A stretch of 64,000 nucleotides of DNA from Clostridium estertheticum (GTDB lineage: Bacteria > Bacillota > Clostridia > Clostridiales > Clostridiaceae), in contig NZ_CP086239.1 of NCBI RefSeq assembly GCF_026650985.1, positions 4,366,501 through 4,430,500 on the forward strand, in the 5' to 3' direction. The notes beneath the pieces were generated by a model, which was not told the DNA's origin, ran no database searches, and was given only the letters and a program-made list of their open reading frames with translations. The number at the start of each line of letters is the position of its first letter. Position 1 is the first letter of the stretch. Positions 26,727 through 37,200 of this stretch are shown here, piece after piece. The translations under genes and the position numbers were made by a program.

Positions 26727-27878
26727 TTATTGTTGTGGATTCCACCCATTTAAAACAGTGTTTTCTGTACAAGCCTTAACGTCTGCTGCTGAAAGGAATT
26801 TTCTTGTAGCTGAAGCGGTTTTAACTGATCCAGAACCTTGGCTTCCATATTCATAAAACCTGGACTCCTCAGGAGTGAACCAAATTACATTTTGGTCCTG
26901 ATCTTTCCCAGACATTTTGTCCCAACCAACAGTTTTAATGTGAGATCCTAAATTACAATCCAAATAAATAACACTTCCTATAGCATCTGGATTAGCTTTT
27001 TTTATTCCGCCAGCAAAAGTAGTTGTTGGGTGCCATGGTCTACCAAGGAAAACTGAGTCTTTCGCTATTTCTTTGCTTTCAGCTTTTATATTACATTTAT
27101 AAAATACAAAGCCATACTTGTTTTTTATATTTGTACTAGCAGCAGTAATATAGCCATTAAGAGAAGGTGAATTCATATCTATTGAAACAATATCACAGTT
27201 TTTGAAGAAACCTTGGCCTGCACCAAAAATAAAATCTATACATCCTGTTATAGTGCAATTTGAGTAATATTGGGTACCTGCGTTACTGAGCAATGTATCT
27301 TGATATCCAGTAATTTTACAATCATTAATATATGCTTTGTCGCTTTCTTTATCAAATTTTAGAGCTACAGCTTGTGGATCCTTAAGTTTTGTAGTATCTG
27401 TATTAGCTTTAGATTTATTCTTAGGATAGTCAAAACCATTTTCAAAAGTCAAATTTTTGGCACTGAAATTTGGTGCAATAACAGATACGCTTGCGGAATC
27501 AGAAGTGCCATAGGTAGTAGTTGTACCGTTTTTTTTGGTACCGCTTGCTACATCATATGTTAGTTTTGTTTTATTCATATCTTCTCCAAGAAGGCTTATA
27601 TTAGGCTTGTCTATGATAACCTTTTCATAATATGTACCATCTTTTATATATATAACATATTTTTTAGTTGAACTTTTTGGTGCTTCATCAACTGCCGCAG
27701 TTAAAGTCTTATAAGTTGGAGTTCCATCTTCGTTAGAACCATTTGTACCAGTAAAGTTACTATCAACTATAACATTGTACTTGCTTGTTGTAGAAGAAAT
27801 TTTATTTGGTGTATACCCAGCAAATACAAAAGACGTAGTGAGTACAACTAGTAATGATGTAATTAATGTTTTTTCCAT
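26727..27878 (-). CDS. Secreted pectinesterase (pectin methylesterase)
   Basis: 383 residues with a signal peptide (cleavage likely after VFAG, about residue 20), so it is exported. The right-handed beta-helix of family CE8 is shown by NVIVDSNFTGTNG at the start, GYQDTLL (about residue 195, catalytic Asp), DFIFGAGQGFF (about residue 220, second Asp) and FLGRPWHPTTT (about residue 280, Arg). It removes methyl groups from pectin. No carbohydrate-binding module or sortase signal follows. No pectate lyase is adjacent. The start has GGGGG upstream on the minus strand. Such an isolated CE8 gene indicates plant-polymer use. Confidence 0.94.
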   Translation of the reverse strand: MEKTLITSLLVVLTTSFVFAGYTPNKISSTTSKYNVIVDSNFTGTNGSNEDGTPTYKTLTAAVDEAPKSSTKKYVIYIKDGTYYEKVIIDKPNISLLGEDMNKTKLTYDVASGTKKNGTTTTYGTSDSASVSVIAPNFSAKNLTFENGFDYPKNKSKANTDTTKLKDPQAVALKFDKESDKAYINDCKITGYQDTLLSNAGTQYYSNCTITGCIDFIFGAGQGFFKNCDIVSIDMNSPSLNGYITAASTNIKNKYGFVFYKCNIKAESKEIAKDSVFLGRPWHPTTTFAGGIKKANPDAIGSVIYLDCNLGSHIKTVGWDKMSGKDQDQNVIWFTPEESRFYEYGSQGSGSVKTASATRKFLSAADVKACTENTVLNGWNPQQ

Positions 27879-28168
27879 TTTATTACCCCCGTAAGTATAG
27901 ATTTTATATAAGTTATCTATTCAATGACTATATATGTAAAAGATAACATTATAAGACAATGTAAGTATATACAATATCATAAACAAAATCAATACTAATT
28001 AAGATTATTAATGTATCCTATAATCTATGATATAAAAGTAAAAATGCTACATACAGCGAACATGATTTGTAAAAATTTTACTCTAATATATTTTTAGATA
28101 TTTTAAATGTAGAGGATATACTGTATAATATAATCAAATGGTAATTATTTGGAAAGGTGTGATTTAGG

Positions 28169-29893
28169 ATGACTTATATAAAAAGATACGAAGAATGGGT
28201 AAATAATAAGTACTTTGATGAAGAGACACGAGAAGAATTAAAGTCCATAAAAAATGATAACAAGGAGATTGAAGATAGATTTTACATGGATTTAGAGTTT
28301 GGAACTGCAGGATTAAGAGGGAAGTTAGGTGCTGGACTTAATCGAATGAATATATATATTATTTCAAGAGCAACGCAAGGACTTGCAGATTATATTAAGG
28401 AATATGGAAAAGAGTATATGGATAGAGGTGTAGCGATAGCTTACGATTGCAGGCATTATTCTGTTAAATTTGCAGCTACAGCAGCACAAGTATTAGCAGC
28501 AAATGGAATAAAAGCATATTTATTTGAAGAATTAAGACCTACGCCAGAACTATCTTATGCAGTAAGAACGTTACATACAGCTGCTGGAATTGTTGTGACT
28601 GCTAGTCATAACCCTAAAGAATATAATGGATACAAGGTATATTGGGAAGATGGTGCACAGATTTTATCATCTACTGCAAAGGGAATAACAGAAAAAATTA
28701 AGAGTATTACAGACTTTAGTACTATAAAACTTATGGATATTGAGGAAGCAAAGAAAAAAGGATTAATAGTAATCCTTGGAAAAGCTATGGATGATGAATA
28801 CATGGAGAAAGTAAAGGGACTAGCGATAAGAGATAATATAGATAAAGATATAAAAATTGTATACACGCCTCTAAATGGGACTGGAAATGTTCCTGTAAGA
28901 AGGGTTCTTAAGGAGAGAGGATTTACTAACATAATAGTAGTACCAGAGCAAGAAAAGCCAGATCCAGATTTTACAACCGTTGGGTATCCTAATCCAGAGG
29001 ATGTAAAAGCCTTCAAATATGCAAGGGCACTTGGGAAAAAAGAAGGGGCAGAATTGTTAATAGCTACTGACCCAGATTGTGATAGACTTGCCATAATGGT
29101 TAGAGATACGTTAGGCGAATATGTTGCCTTTAATGGTAATCAAACAGGGGCTATACTCATAAAGTATGTTATAGAGGGAATGAAAGAAAATGGCACACTT
29201 CCTAAAAATGCTGCTATAGTTAAATCCTTAGTAACAGGCGATTTAGGCAGGGCAATAGCTACCAAATATGGTGTAGAAACTTTTGAAGTACTTACAGGTT
29301 TCAAAAACATTTGCGGTAAAGTCAATGATTTTAAGAAGGACAATAGCTTTGAATTTATATTTGGATATGAGGAAAGTATCGGTTATGTTGCTGGAACTTT
29401 TGTTCGTGATAAAGATGCAGTTATAGCATCAATGCTTTTATGTGAAGCAGCAGCCTATTATAAATTAAAAGGCAAAACTTTATTAGATATATTAAATGAA
29501 ATTTATGTTGAGTTTGGATATTATAGAGAAAACCTAATATCTTTAGTTTTAGAAGGTATAGAAGGACAAGAAAGAATTTCTAGAATGATGGTAGAGTACA
29601 GAAAAGATTATTTATTAACAATAGGCAGTTCAAAGCTTACAAAGTTTATAGATTATGAAGTTGAGAAATCTTATGACATATTGAATGGCACAGAAGAACC
29701 TAGTGGAATAGAAAAATCTAATGTACTTAAATTCTATTTTGATGATGATAGCTGGTATGCAGTAAGACCTTCAGGTACAGAACCAAAAATAAAAATATAT
29801 ATGTACTCTAAAGGAAAAACTCTAAAGGCTGCAGAAGAGAAACTGGTAGAAATGGAAAAGGTTATAATAGCGAAACTTCAAAGTACAAAGTAG
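28169..29893 (+). CDS. Phosphoglucomutase/phosphomannomutase
   Basis: 574 residues, the long alpha-D-phosphohexomutase form of Firmicutes (PgcA-like). Motifs in order: GTAGLRGKLGAG (residues 43-54), the active-site serine loop VTASHNPKEYNGYK (about residue 145), the metal loop TDPDCDRLA (about residue 300), FGYEESIGY (about residue 400) and the phosphate-binding RPSGTEPKIKIY near residue 535. It interconverts glucose 1- and 6-phosphate, and so feeds the galU and rmlA sugar-nucleotide genes near 51-54 kb. It stands alone with an AAAGGTG site and a strong terminator. Confidence 0.93.
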   Translation: MTYIKRYEEWVNNKYFDEETREELKSIKNDNKEIEDRFYMDLEFGTAGLRGKLGAGLNRMNIYIISRATQGLADYIKEYGKEYMDRGVAIAYDCRHYSVKFAATAAQVLAANGIKAYLFEELRPTPELSYAVRTLHTAAGIVVTASHNPKEYNGYKVYWEDGAQILSSTAKGITEKIKSITDFSTIKLMDIEEAKKKGLIVILGKAMDDEYMEKVKGLAIRDNIDKDIKIVYTPLNGTGNVPVRRVLKERGFTNIIVVPEQEKPDPDFTTVGYPNPEDVKAFKYARALGKKEGAELLIATDPDCDRLAIMVRDTLGEYVAFNGNQTGAILIKYVIEGMKENGTLPKNAAIVKSLVTGDLGRAIATKYGVETFEVLTGFKNICGKVNDFKKDNSFEFIFGYEESIGYVAGTFVRDKDAVIASMLLCEAAAYYKLKGKTLLDILNEIYVEFGYYRENLISLVLEGIEGQERISRMMVEYRKDYLLTIGSSKLTKFIDYEVEKSYDILNGTEEPSGIEKSNVLKFYFDDDSWYAVRPSGTEPKIKIYMYSKGKTLKAAEEKLVEMEKVIIAKLQSTK

Positions 29894-29909
29894 GAATAAA
29901 AATAATTTA

Positions 29910-29966
29910 ATAAAAGGATTCATGTAATGCTTAATATATTCTAACGCAATACATGAATCCTTTTAT
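29910..29966. terminator. Terminator of phosphoglucomutase, long stem
   Basis: ATAAAAGGATTCATGTA (29910-29926) pairs with TACATGAATCCTTTTAT (29950-29966), with inner ATGC/GCAAT contacts. A/T-rich on both flanks, so it may work both ways. Confidence 0.85.
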
Positions 29967-30054
29967 ATGCATAAATTTATCTGGAATGTATTTCGAGTAG
30001 ACCTTGTCCCACGTACTCCACCACAAAAACAAGTAAAGGATTACAAAAAAGACA

Positions 30055-30336
30055 CTAAAAATCAACTAAATGTTTTGGATTAGTAGATACTATCTCTATA
30101 GCTTTTGTAATTGCAGTAGTAACATCGATTGTTTCCTGTTTGTTAATTTCAGCTAAGGCACTTGTGTATAGTTCTCCCTTTTCGGAAACGGTATATTTTG
30201 CAGCCAAAGAGTTTAGTGCTAAGGCCTTAATATCTAATTTGCACTTTTCGCATTTGCAAACCTCATCATATTCTTCTAATATTTTTTCTAATAGATTGTT
30301 TACTTCAACTTCAGAAAAATTTTTTAAATGATACAT
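30055..30336 (-). CDS. ComFB family protein (late competence development)
   Basis: 93 residues from the ATG at 30336, which has a perfect AGGAGGT site; a 15-residue upstream extension lacks a ribosome site. The family pattern is visible: an N-terminal helix ending in DEVCKCEKCKLDIKALALNSL with two or three zinc-type cysteines, then LAAKYTVSEKGELY. In Bacillus ComFB is encoded in the comF operon, but its molecular role is unknown; cyanobacterial relatives bind c-di-nucleotides. It is a lone gene here, with no other competence gene in the window. Confidence 0.8.
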   Translation of the reverse strand: MYHLKNFSEVEVNNLLEKILEEYDEVCKCEKCKLDIKALALNSLAAKYTVSEKGELYTSALAEINKQETIDVTTAITKAIEIVSTNPKHLVDF

Positions 30337-30655
30337 CGTATACCTCCTTTTAGTCCTTTTGTAAAGAATATAATACAGCAATTATAGCATGCATAATAAT
30401 ACTTTACATGAAAATTTATATATTCATCTTAGCCACTTAATACATTGTATGCAATAATCATATATAAATGAATTTTAATGTAATTATTGTATCGAGGGGT
30501 GTTTAAAATGTCGTGAACAAAAACTGCTGTTAGTCATTAAGAGAAATCATACATGGTATAATATATATAAAAGGTATACTAAAATAAATAACAAGTAAGT
30601 ATGTTAGCTTATTTACAGAATTCGTATAAAATATAAAAGGAAGGGACGTGTTTTT
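30337..30655. other. Divergent intergenic region before the addBA-sbcDC operon
   Basis: No gene. An extended -10 box TGGTATAAT (30554-30562) is the best candidate promoter for the repair operon. A GAGGGG ribosome-like site followed by ATGTCGTGA near 30510 gives a start and immediate stop, which I regard as chance. Confidence 0.45.
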
Positions 30656-33600
30656 GTGAGTTTGAGATTTATCTATGGAGGAGCTGGAAAAGGTAAAAGT
30701 ACTTTCTGTTTAGATGATATAAAGCGCAGGCAAAAGGAAGAAACTGAAAAACCACTAGTACTTTTGGTGCCAGAACAATTTTCTTTTCAAGCTGAAAAAA
30801 ATCTTATAAAAGTAGTTGGATCCACAGGAATAAAAAATGTCCAAGTACTTAGTTTTAATAGATTAGCATACAAAGTATTTAGTGAAGTTGGAGGCATAAC
30901 CCTTAAACCTATGGATACCTCAGGAAAGGCAATGCTTATTCATAGTATACTTCAAAAGAATGGAGAAGAATTCAAGGTATTTAAAGGAGCAGCAAGGCAA
31001 AGGGGCTTTGTAGATAATGTAGCTAGCGTTATCACTGAGTTTAAAAAATATGGAATTTCGATTGGTGACTTAAATAAGGTAAAAGAAGATCTTGGCGCGA
31101 ATCCATTACTTATAGATAAGATAATAGATTTATCTCTTATATATGGAGAGTTTGATAATATTTTAAACATAAACTATGTGGATCCTGACGATGATTTGAC
31201 TCGTTTATGTAGTCGACTTGATGAATGTAACATTTTTGATGGAGCAGAGTTCTGGCTTGATGAATTTACAGGCTTTACACCACAACAGTATGGAGTATTA
31301 GAAAAATTATATAAAAAGGCTAAAAGAATAAATATAACATTACCCTTAAAAAGCTCAGAACATTCAAAATTTATGGAGCCTTCTGATGCATTTTATTCTA
31401 TAAAGTTTACGGAAGATAAGCTTTTAAGTTTAGCCCAGGAGAGTGGGACAAGCATAGAAGCACCTATAGAACTACAAAGTAATAAAGAATGCAAATTTAA
31501 AGATAATGTCGAGCTTTCATTTCTTGAGAATAATTATTTTGCATTTCCTTATACACCATTAGTTAAGAAATGTGAAAATATAAAGATATTTAAAGCTCTT
31601 AATGGTTACAGCGAAGTAGAATATGTAGCTAGGGATATCTTAAGAATATGTAGAGATGAGAATATAAGATTTAACAAAATAGCAGTAGTTACTAGGGATT
31701 TGCCAACCTATGAGAAATTAATTGGAGCGATATTTACGGAATACAATATTCCTTTATTTATAGACAAGAAAAAAGATATAACAAGTAACCCTTTAATAGT
31801 TTTAATAACTGGAGCTATTGAGATTTTCACTAAAAACTTTAGTTATGAAGCAATGTTTAGGTATCTTAAAACAGGGCTTTTAGATATAGAAAAGCAGCAT
31901 ATAGATATATTAGAAAACTTTATTATCGCAACTGGAATAAAGGGTAAAAGAAAATGGACAGAAATCGATTTATGGCAGGAAAAAATAGACTATTATTTTA
32001 GAGATTATTATAACAATGATAAGCCAAGTGAGGATGAAACTGAAAAAGTAGAGTCTACAATTAAAATATTAAATGAAACCAGGGACAAAATAATTATACC
32101 ATTATTACAATTTAAGGAGAAATTAAAAGGGGGCGGGACCGTCACAAAAATATGTACAACTCTATTTGAATTCCTAGAGTCTATAAATGTATATAAAACC
32201 TTAGAGAAATGGATAGAAGGTTTTAAAGCAGAAGGTGATCAGGAGCTTGTCACTGAGTACAGTAAAATATGGAATCTAGTTATGGAATTACTGGATCAGA
32301 TGGTAGAGGTTATTGGCAAAGAAACCCTATCTCTTGAGGATTTTGTAAAAGTACTGTCCATGGGATTTAGCAAACATCAAATGGGACTTATTCCACCGGC
32401 GCTTGATGGAGTAACAATTAGTAGTGTTGAGCGTGTAAAAAGTCATGATATAAAAGCGTTATACATTATAGGGGTAAATGATGGAGTATTCCCAAAGGCA
32501 AGTAAGGAAGAGGGGATATTTACAGATAGCGACAGAATGATTTTAAAAGAAAAAGGGGTAGAGCTTGCCAATGACACAAAAACTGAGGTGTTTAGTGAGC
32601 AGTATTTAATCTACGCAACGATAAGCATTCCAAGTAAATATTTAAATATAACTTATCCTATAGCAGATTATGAAGGTAAAACTTTAAGGGCCTCTATTAT
32701 AATAACAAGGTTTAAAGCCTTATTTAAAAATCTAATAGAGGAAAGCAATATAACGCTTAGCAATGATGCCTCTCATGATAAGGAAAAACTAAGTGATGTA
32801 CATGAAGTACTTGATAGACATGTGTTACGCGATTTTTATCAGGTATGTGCTAAAGTGCCAACCTTTAATGATTTAATATTTGCGCTTAGAAGATACTTAG
32901 AGGAAGGAAATATATCACCACTTTGGATCGCGGTTTATAAATGGTATCAAAAGGATCCATTATGGAGAGAAAAAAGTAATACCATCTTTCAAGGATTTGA
33001 CTATAAAAATGAAGTGAAAATGCTTGAGAAAGAAAAAGTAAAACGACTTTATGGAGAAAAAAATTACTTTAGTGTATCTAGAATAGAAAAATATGAAGAA
33101 TGTCCTTTCGCATATTTTGTTCAATATGGATTAAAAGCAAAAGATAGAAAAACTTTTACATTTTCATCCCCAGACTTAGGTAGTTTTATGCACAGTGTGC
33201 TTGATGATTTTTCAAAACTTGTGGATAAAAGTGAAATAAAGTGGGCAGATCTTGATAGGGATTGGTGTGAGCAAAATATAGGAAATATTGTAGAAAAAGA
33301 AGCGGAAACGGGTACAAGTGGGTATATATTAAACAGTACCCCTAGGTACAAGTACTTTACAGAGCGACTTAAAAGAGTTTTAAAGAAAACTATATACGTA
33401 ATAGTTGAGCAGATGAAAAATAGTGGCTTCGAACCTTTTGGTTACGAAGTGTCCTTTGGAAATAATGAGGGAGATTATCCACCGATACAAGTAGAATTAT
33501 CAACAGGTGAAATAGTAAATTTAGTTGGTAGAATTGATAGAGTGGATAAGCTAATAAATGAGGGAGAGGAATTTTACAGGATAATAGACTATAAATCTGG

Positions 33601-34273
33601 AAATAAGGATTTTAAATTATCTGATGTATATTATGGACTTCAAATACAGTTACTTACCTATTTAGATGCTATGCTTAGAAATGAGAAAGCTTTATCTAAA
33701 GAAAGTGCTATATCAAATGAAAGCGTGGATGAACCAATTTTCCCAGCAGGTATATTATATTTCAAAATAGATGACCCAGTTATAAAGGCTAAGAATAATT
33801 TAGAGGAAGAAGAATTAGAAAAAGCTATAATGAAAGCATTAAAAATGAAGGGGTTACTACTAGCAGATACTAAAATAATTAGGGAGATGGATAGAAATAT
33901 AGAAGGTGCATCCCTAGTTGTTCCAGCATCTATTAAGAAAAATGGAGAATTAGGCTCAAGATCATCAGTTGCAACTAAGGAGCAGTTTGATATGCTGCTT
34001 AATCATGTAAAAGAGAATCTTATAAAAACATGTGAGGGAATGCTTTCTGGAGAAATAGACATAAAACCATATAAGAAAAAAGATATCACCCCTTGTAGTT
34101 ATTGTGAATATACGGCTATTTGCCAATTTGACCCTACATTAAAAGAAAATACTTATAAGATAATAAAGGATAAGAAGGACAAGGAGATATGGGAACTCTT
34201 ATCAAATGAAGTAAGCGAAACTAATGAAGACATAAAAGAAAGTGGGGTGGAGAATCATAATGATAAAAAATGA
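30656..34273 (+). CDS. addB: ATP-dependent helicase/nuclease subunit B (AddB)
   Basis: 1205 residues, close to family length. The Walker A GGAGKGKST is at residues 8-15. The C-terminal nuclease domain has the GRIDRVDKL and IIDYKSGNKDF motifs (about residues 960-990) and an iron-sulfur staple of four cysteines: Cys816 (YEECPFAYF), Cys1147, Cys1150 and Cys1156. With AddA it forms the RecBCD-like complex that resects double-strand breaks and responds to Chi. The start is GTG with AAGGAAGGG. It overlaps addA by 14 bp at its end. Confidence 0.96.
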   Translation: MSLRFIYGGAGKGKSTFCLDDIKRRQKEETEKPLVLLVPEQFSFQAEKNLIKVVGSTGIKNVQVLSFNRLAYKVFSEVGGITLKPMDTSGKAMLIHSILQKNGEEFKVFKGAARQRGFVDNVASVITEFKKYGISIGDLNKVKEDLGANPLLIDKIIDLSLIYGEFDNILNINYVDPDDDLTRLCSRLDECNIFDGAEFWLDEFTGFTPQQYGVLEKLYKKAKRINITLPLKSSEHSKFMEPSDAFYSIKFTEDKLLSLAQESGTSIEAPIELQSNKECKFKDNVELSFLENNYFAFPYTPLVKKCENIKIFKALNGYSEVEYVARDILRICRDENIRFNKIAVVTRDLPTYEKLIGAIFTEYNIPLFIDKKKDITSNPLIVLITGAIEIFTKNFSYEAMFRYLKTGLLDIEKQHIDILENFIIATGIKGKRKWTEIDLWQEKIDYYFRDYYNNDKPSEDETEKVESTIKILNETRDKIIIPLLQFKEKLKGGGTVTKICTTLFEFLESINVYKTLEKWIEGFKAEGDQELVTEYSKIWNLVMELLDQMVEVIGKETLSLEDFVKVLSMGFSKHQMGLIPPALDGVTISSVERVKSHDIKALYIIGVNDGVFPKASKEEGIFTDSDRMILKEKGVELANDTKTEVFSEQYLIYATISIPSKYLNITYPIADYEGKTLRASIIITRFKALFKNLIEESNITLSNDASHDKEKLSDVHEVLDRHVLRDFYQVCAKVPTFNDLIFALRRYLEEGNISPLWIAVYKWYQKDPLWREKSNTIFQGFDYKNEVKMLEKEKVKRLYGEKNYFSVSRIEKYEECPFAYFVQYGLKAKDRKTFTFSSPDLGSFMHSVLDDFSKLVDKSEIKWADLDRDWCEQNIGNIVEKEAETGTSGYILNSTPRYKYFTERLKRVLKKTIYVIVEQMKNSGFEPFGYEVSFGNNEGDYPPIQVELSTGEIVNLVGRIDRVDKLINEGEEFYRIIDYKSGNKDFKLSDVYYGLQIQLLTYLDAMLRNEKALSKESAISNESVDEPIFPAGILYFKIDDPVIKAKNNLEEEELEKAIMKALKMKGLLLADTKIIREMDRNIEGASLVVPASIKKNGELGSRSSVATKEQFDMLLNHVKENLIKTCEGMLSGEIDIKPYKKKDITPCSYCEYTAICQFDPTLKENTYKIIKDKKDKEIWELLSNEVSETNEDIKESGVENHNDKK

Positions 34274-37200
34274 AAACGAAATTAATGAAGTTAAATCAGA
34301 TGTGACTTGGACAGAGGATCAGCAAAAAGCTATTTTAACAAGGGATTGCAATATTCTAGTAGCTGCAGCTGCGGGTTCAGGTAAAACGGCAGTACTAGTT
34401 GAGAGAATAATAAAAATAGTAACGGATGAGGACAGGCCTACAGATATAGATAAGCTTTTAGTAGTTACATTTACAAACGCTGCTGCATCCGAAATGAGGG
34501 AGAGAATAGCTGCTGCGATTTCGAAGGAACTTCACAATAATCCACAAAGTAAGTTACTTCAAAGACAATTAACATTATTAAATAAATCTAGCATTACAAC
34601 TATTCACTCATTTTGTCTTGAGGTTATTCGTAACAATTTTCATGTGGTAGATTTAGACCCTAATTTTAGAATAGCAGATGGAACAGAAGCTGTATTACTT
34701 AAACAAGAAGCTTTAGAGGAACTATTTGAAGATAGGTATATAGCAATTGAGAATGAAAATAAGAGTGATGATGAAGATAAGACAGAAGAAAATAGTTCTT
34801 CGGACGTACCGGTAACCACTAGATTCCCAAATCTAGAATCCAATAGTTTCTTAAACTTGGTTGAAGCCTATAGTAACAATAAAGAGGATTTAGGTCTTCA
34901 AGGAATAGTTCTAAGCCTTTATAATTTTGCTATGAGCTCAACGGATCCAAATAAATGGCTAATAGATTCAGCTGAGAATTTTAATATTAAAGATGGGGCA
35001 AGCTTTAGCGATACCCCTTGGGCAAAAGTTTTAATGGATGATACTAAAATAGAATTACTAGGAATAGAAAAAGTAATGGTTAAAGCATTAAAAAATGTAG
35101 AAGACAATGAGGCTATAATTTTATATAATGAGGTATTTAAGTCGGATTTAGCTATAATTGCAGATCTTTTAAGTGCAGCGAATAACTGTTTTGAAAATTT
35201 GGCAACAACTTTTGAAGAGTTAAGTTTTGCAAAACTTCCTAGTATAAAGGCATGCAAGGACAAGGAAAAACAAAAAGTCGTTCAAGAGATAAGAAATAAG
35301 GTGAAAAAACAATTACAAGAACTGCAAAAGCAAGTAATGAATGCAAATTCAGAAGCTTCTTTAGAAGATATAAAAGAATTATATCCACTTATGATGGAAT
35401 TATCTCAACTTGTTATAGATTTACAAGAAAAGTACAGAGAAAAGAAAAAGGAACGGTCAATTATTGATTTTAACGATTTTGAGCATTACTGCCTCAATAT
35501 ATTAATGAAAAAAGATGAGGAGGGGGAAGTGGTTTTAGGTAATGATGGGAAACCAGAACCTTCCTCAGTAGCAATAGGGCTAAGGAATAAATATGAAGAA
35601 ATTCTGATAGATGAATATCAAGACAGTAACATGGTTCAGGAAACTTTACTTAATATAATTTCAAGAGAAAAAATTGGATCTCCAAATGTATTCATGGTGG
35701 GAGACGTTAAACAAAGTATATATAGATTCCGCCAAGCTAGGCCGGAGCTTTTTTTAGCAAAGTATAATAGTTATTCTAAAGACGAAGGTGCTAAAACAAG
35801 GAAAATAACTTTATACAAAAACTTCAGAAGTCGAGAGACAGTTATAAATGCTGTGAATTATATATTCAAACAAATAATGTGCAAAAATATTGGAGACCTT
35901 GATTATACAGATGAGGAAGCATTAAATCTAGGAGCTCACTTTGATGAATCAGTTGGGCAAGGAGTAGTAGGTGGGCCTGTGGAACTACATCTTATCGAAA
36001 AAGAAATTAAGGACCCAGAAAATGACGAAAATGAAGAGGAAAGTGGGGGCCAGGTAAACACAATTGAAGATGATGTTAAAAGTGAGGGACAGATAAACAC
36101 AAATGAGGATGAAACCCCAACAAACATTGAACTTGAAGCAAGAATTGTGGCAAAAAGAATAAAAGAATTAATGTCGCGTATCGATGATCAAGGGAATGAA
36201 ACCGAAGCTTTTAAAGTCTATGATAAAAATATTAAAGAATATAGGGATGTTGACTATAAGGATATTGTAATATTACTTCGTGCAACTTCAGCTTGGGCAC
36301 CATCTTTCTTAGAGCAATTAAAGCTTGAGAATATACCAGTTTATGCAGATACAGGGACAGGCTATTTTAGCACCGTAGAAATACAAATAATTATGAGTCT
36401 TCTTCAAATTATAGATAACCCAAGGCAGGATATACCAATGCTTGCAGTACTGCGTTCCCCAATAGGAGGGTTTACCTCAGAGGAACTAGTTGATATAAGA
36501 ATAGGGCAAAGAGAAGTAAGTTTTTACGAGGCAATGGTAAATTTCGTGGAATTTAAAGATACTTTGTCTGAGGATAAAGAAGACCAATCTGGGGATAAAA
36601 AATTAGAGCCTGGGGATAAAAATTGTGACCTAGAGGATAAACAGCTAGATTCTGTGGATAAAAAACTTAAAAGATTCCTAAAGAAATTTAATCACTTTAG
36701 AGAAATATGCACATATATGCCTATCGATGAGTTCATCTGGTATTTATACACGGACACAGGTTATTATGGTTATATAGGAGCCATGCCAGGAGGCCCTCAA
36801 AGACAAGCAAATTTAAAAGTGCTTTTCCAAAGGGCAAGGCAATATGAAGAGACAAGCTATAAGGGATTGTTTAATTTTATAAACTTTATAAATAAGCTAA
36901 AAGTAAGCAGTGGTGACATGGGTAGCGCTAAAACCTTAGGCGAGAATGAGAACGTAGTCAGAATAATGAGCATTCATAAAAGTAAAGGACTAGAATTCCC
37001 TGTAGTATTTCTAAGTGGAATGGGTAAAAACTTTAATTTAATGGATATAAATAAGAGTATATTATTTCATTATGAATTAGGTTATGGCCCAGATTATGTG
37101 GATCCAATTAGAAGAATTTCATATCCTACAGTACTAAAGCAAGCACTAAAAAAGACAATAAAAATAGAAAGCTTAGCCGAGGAAATGAGAGTATTATATG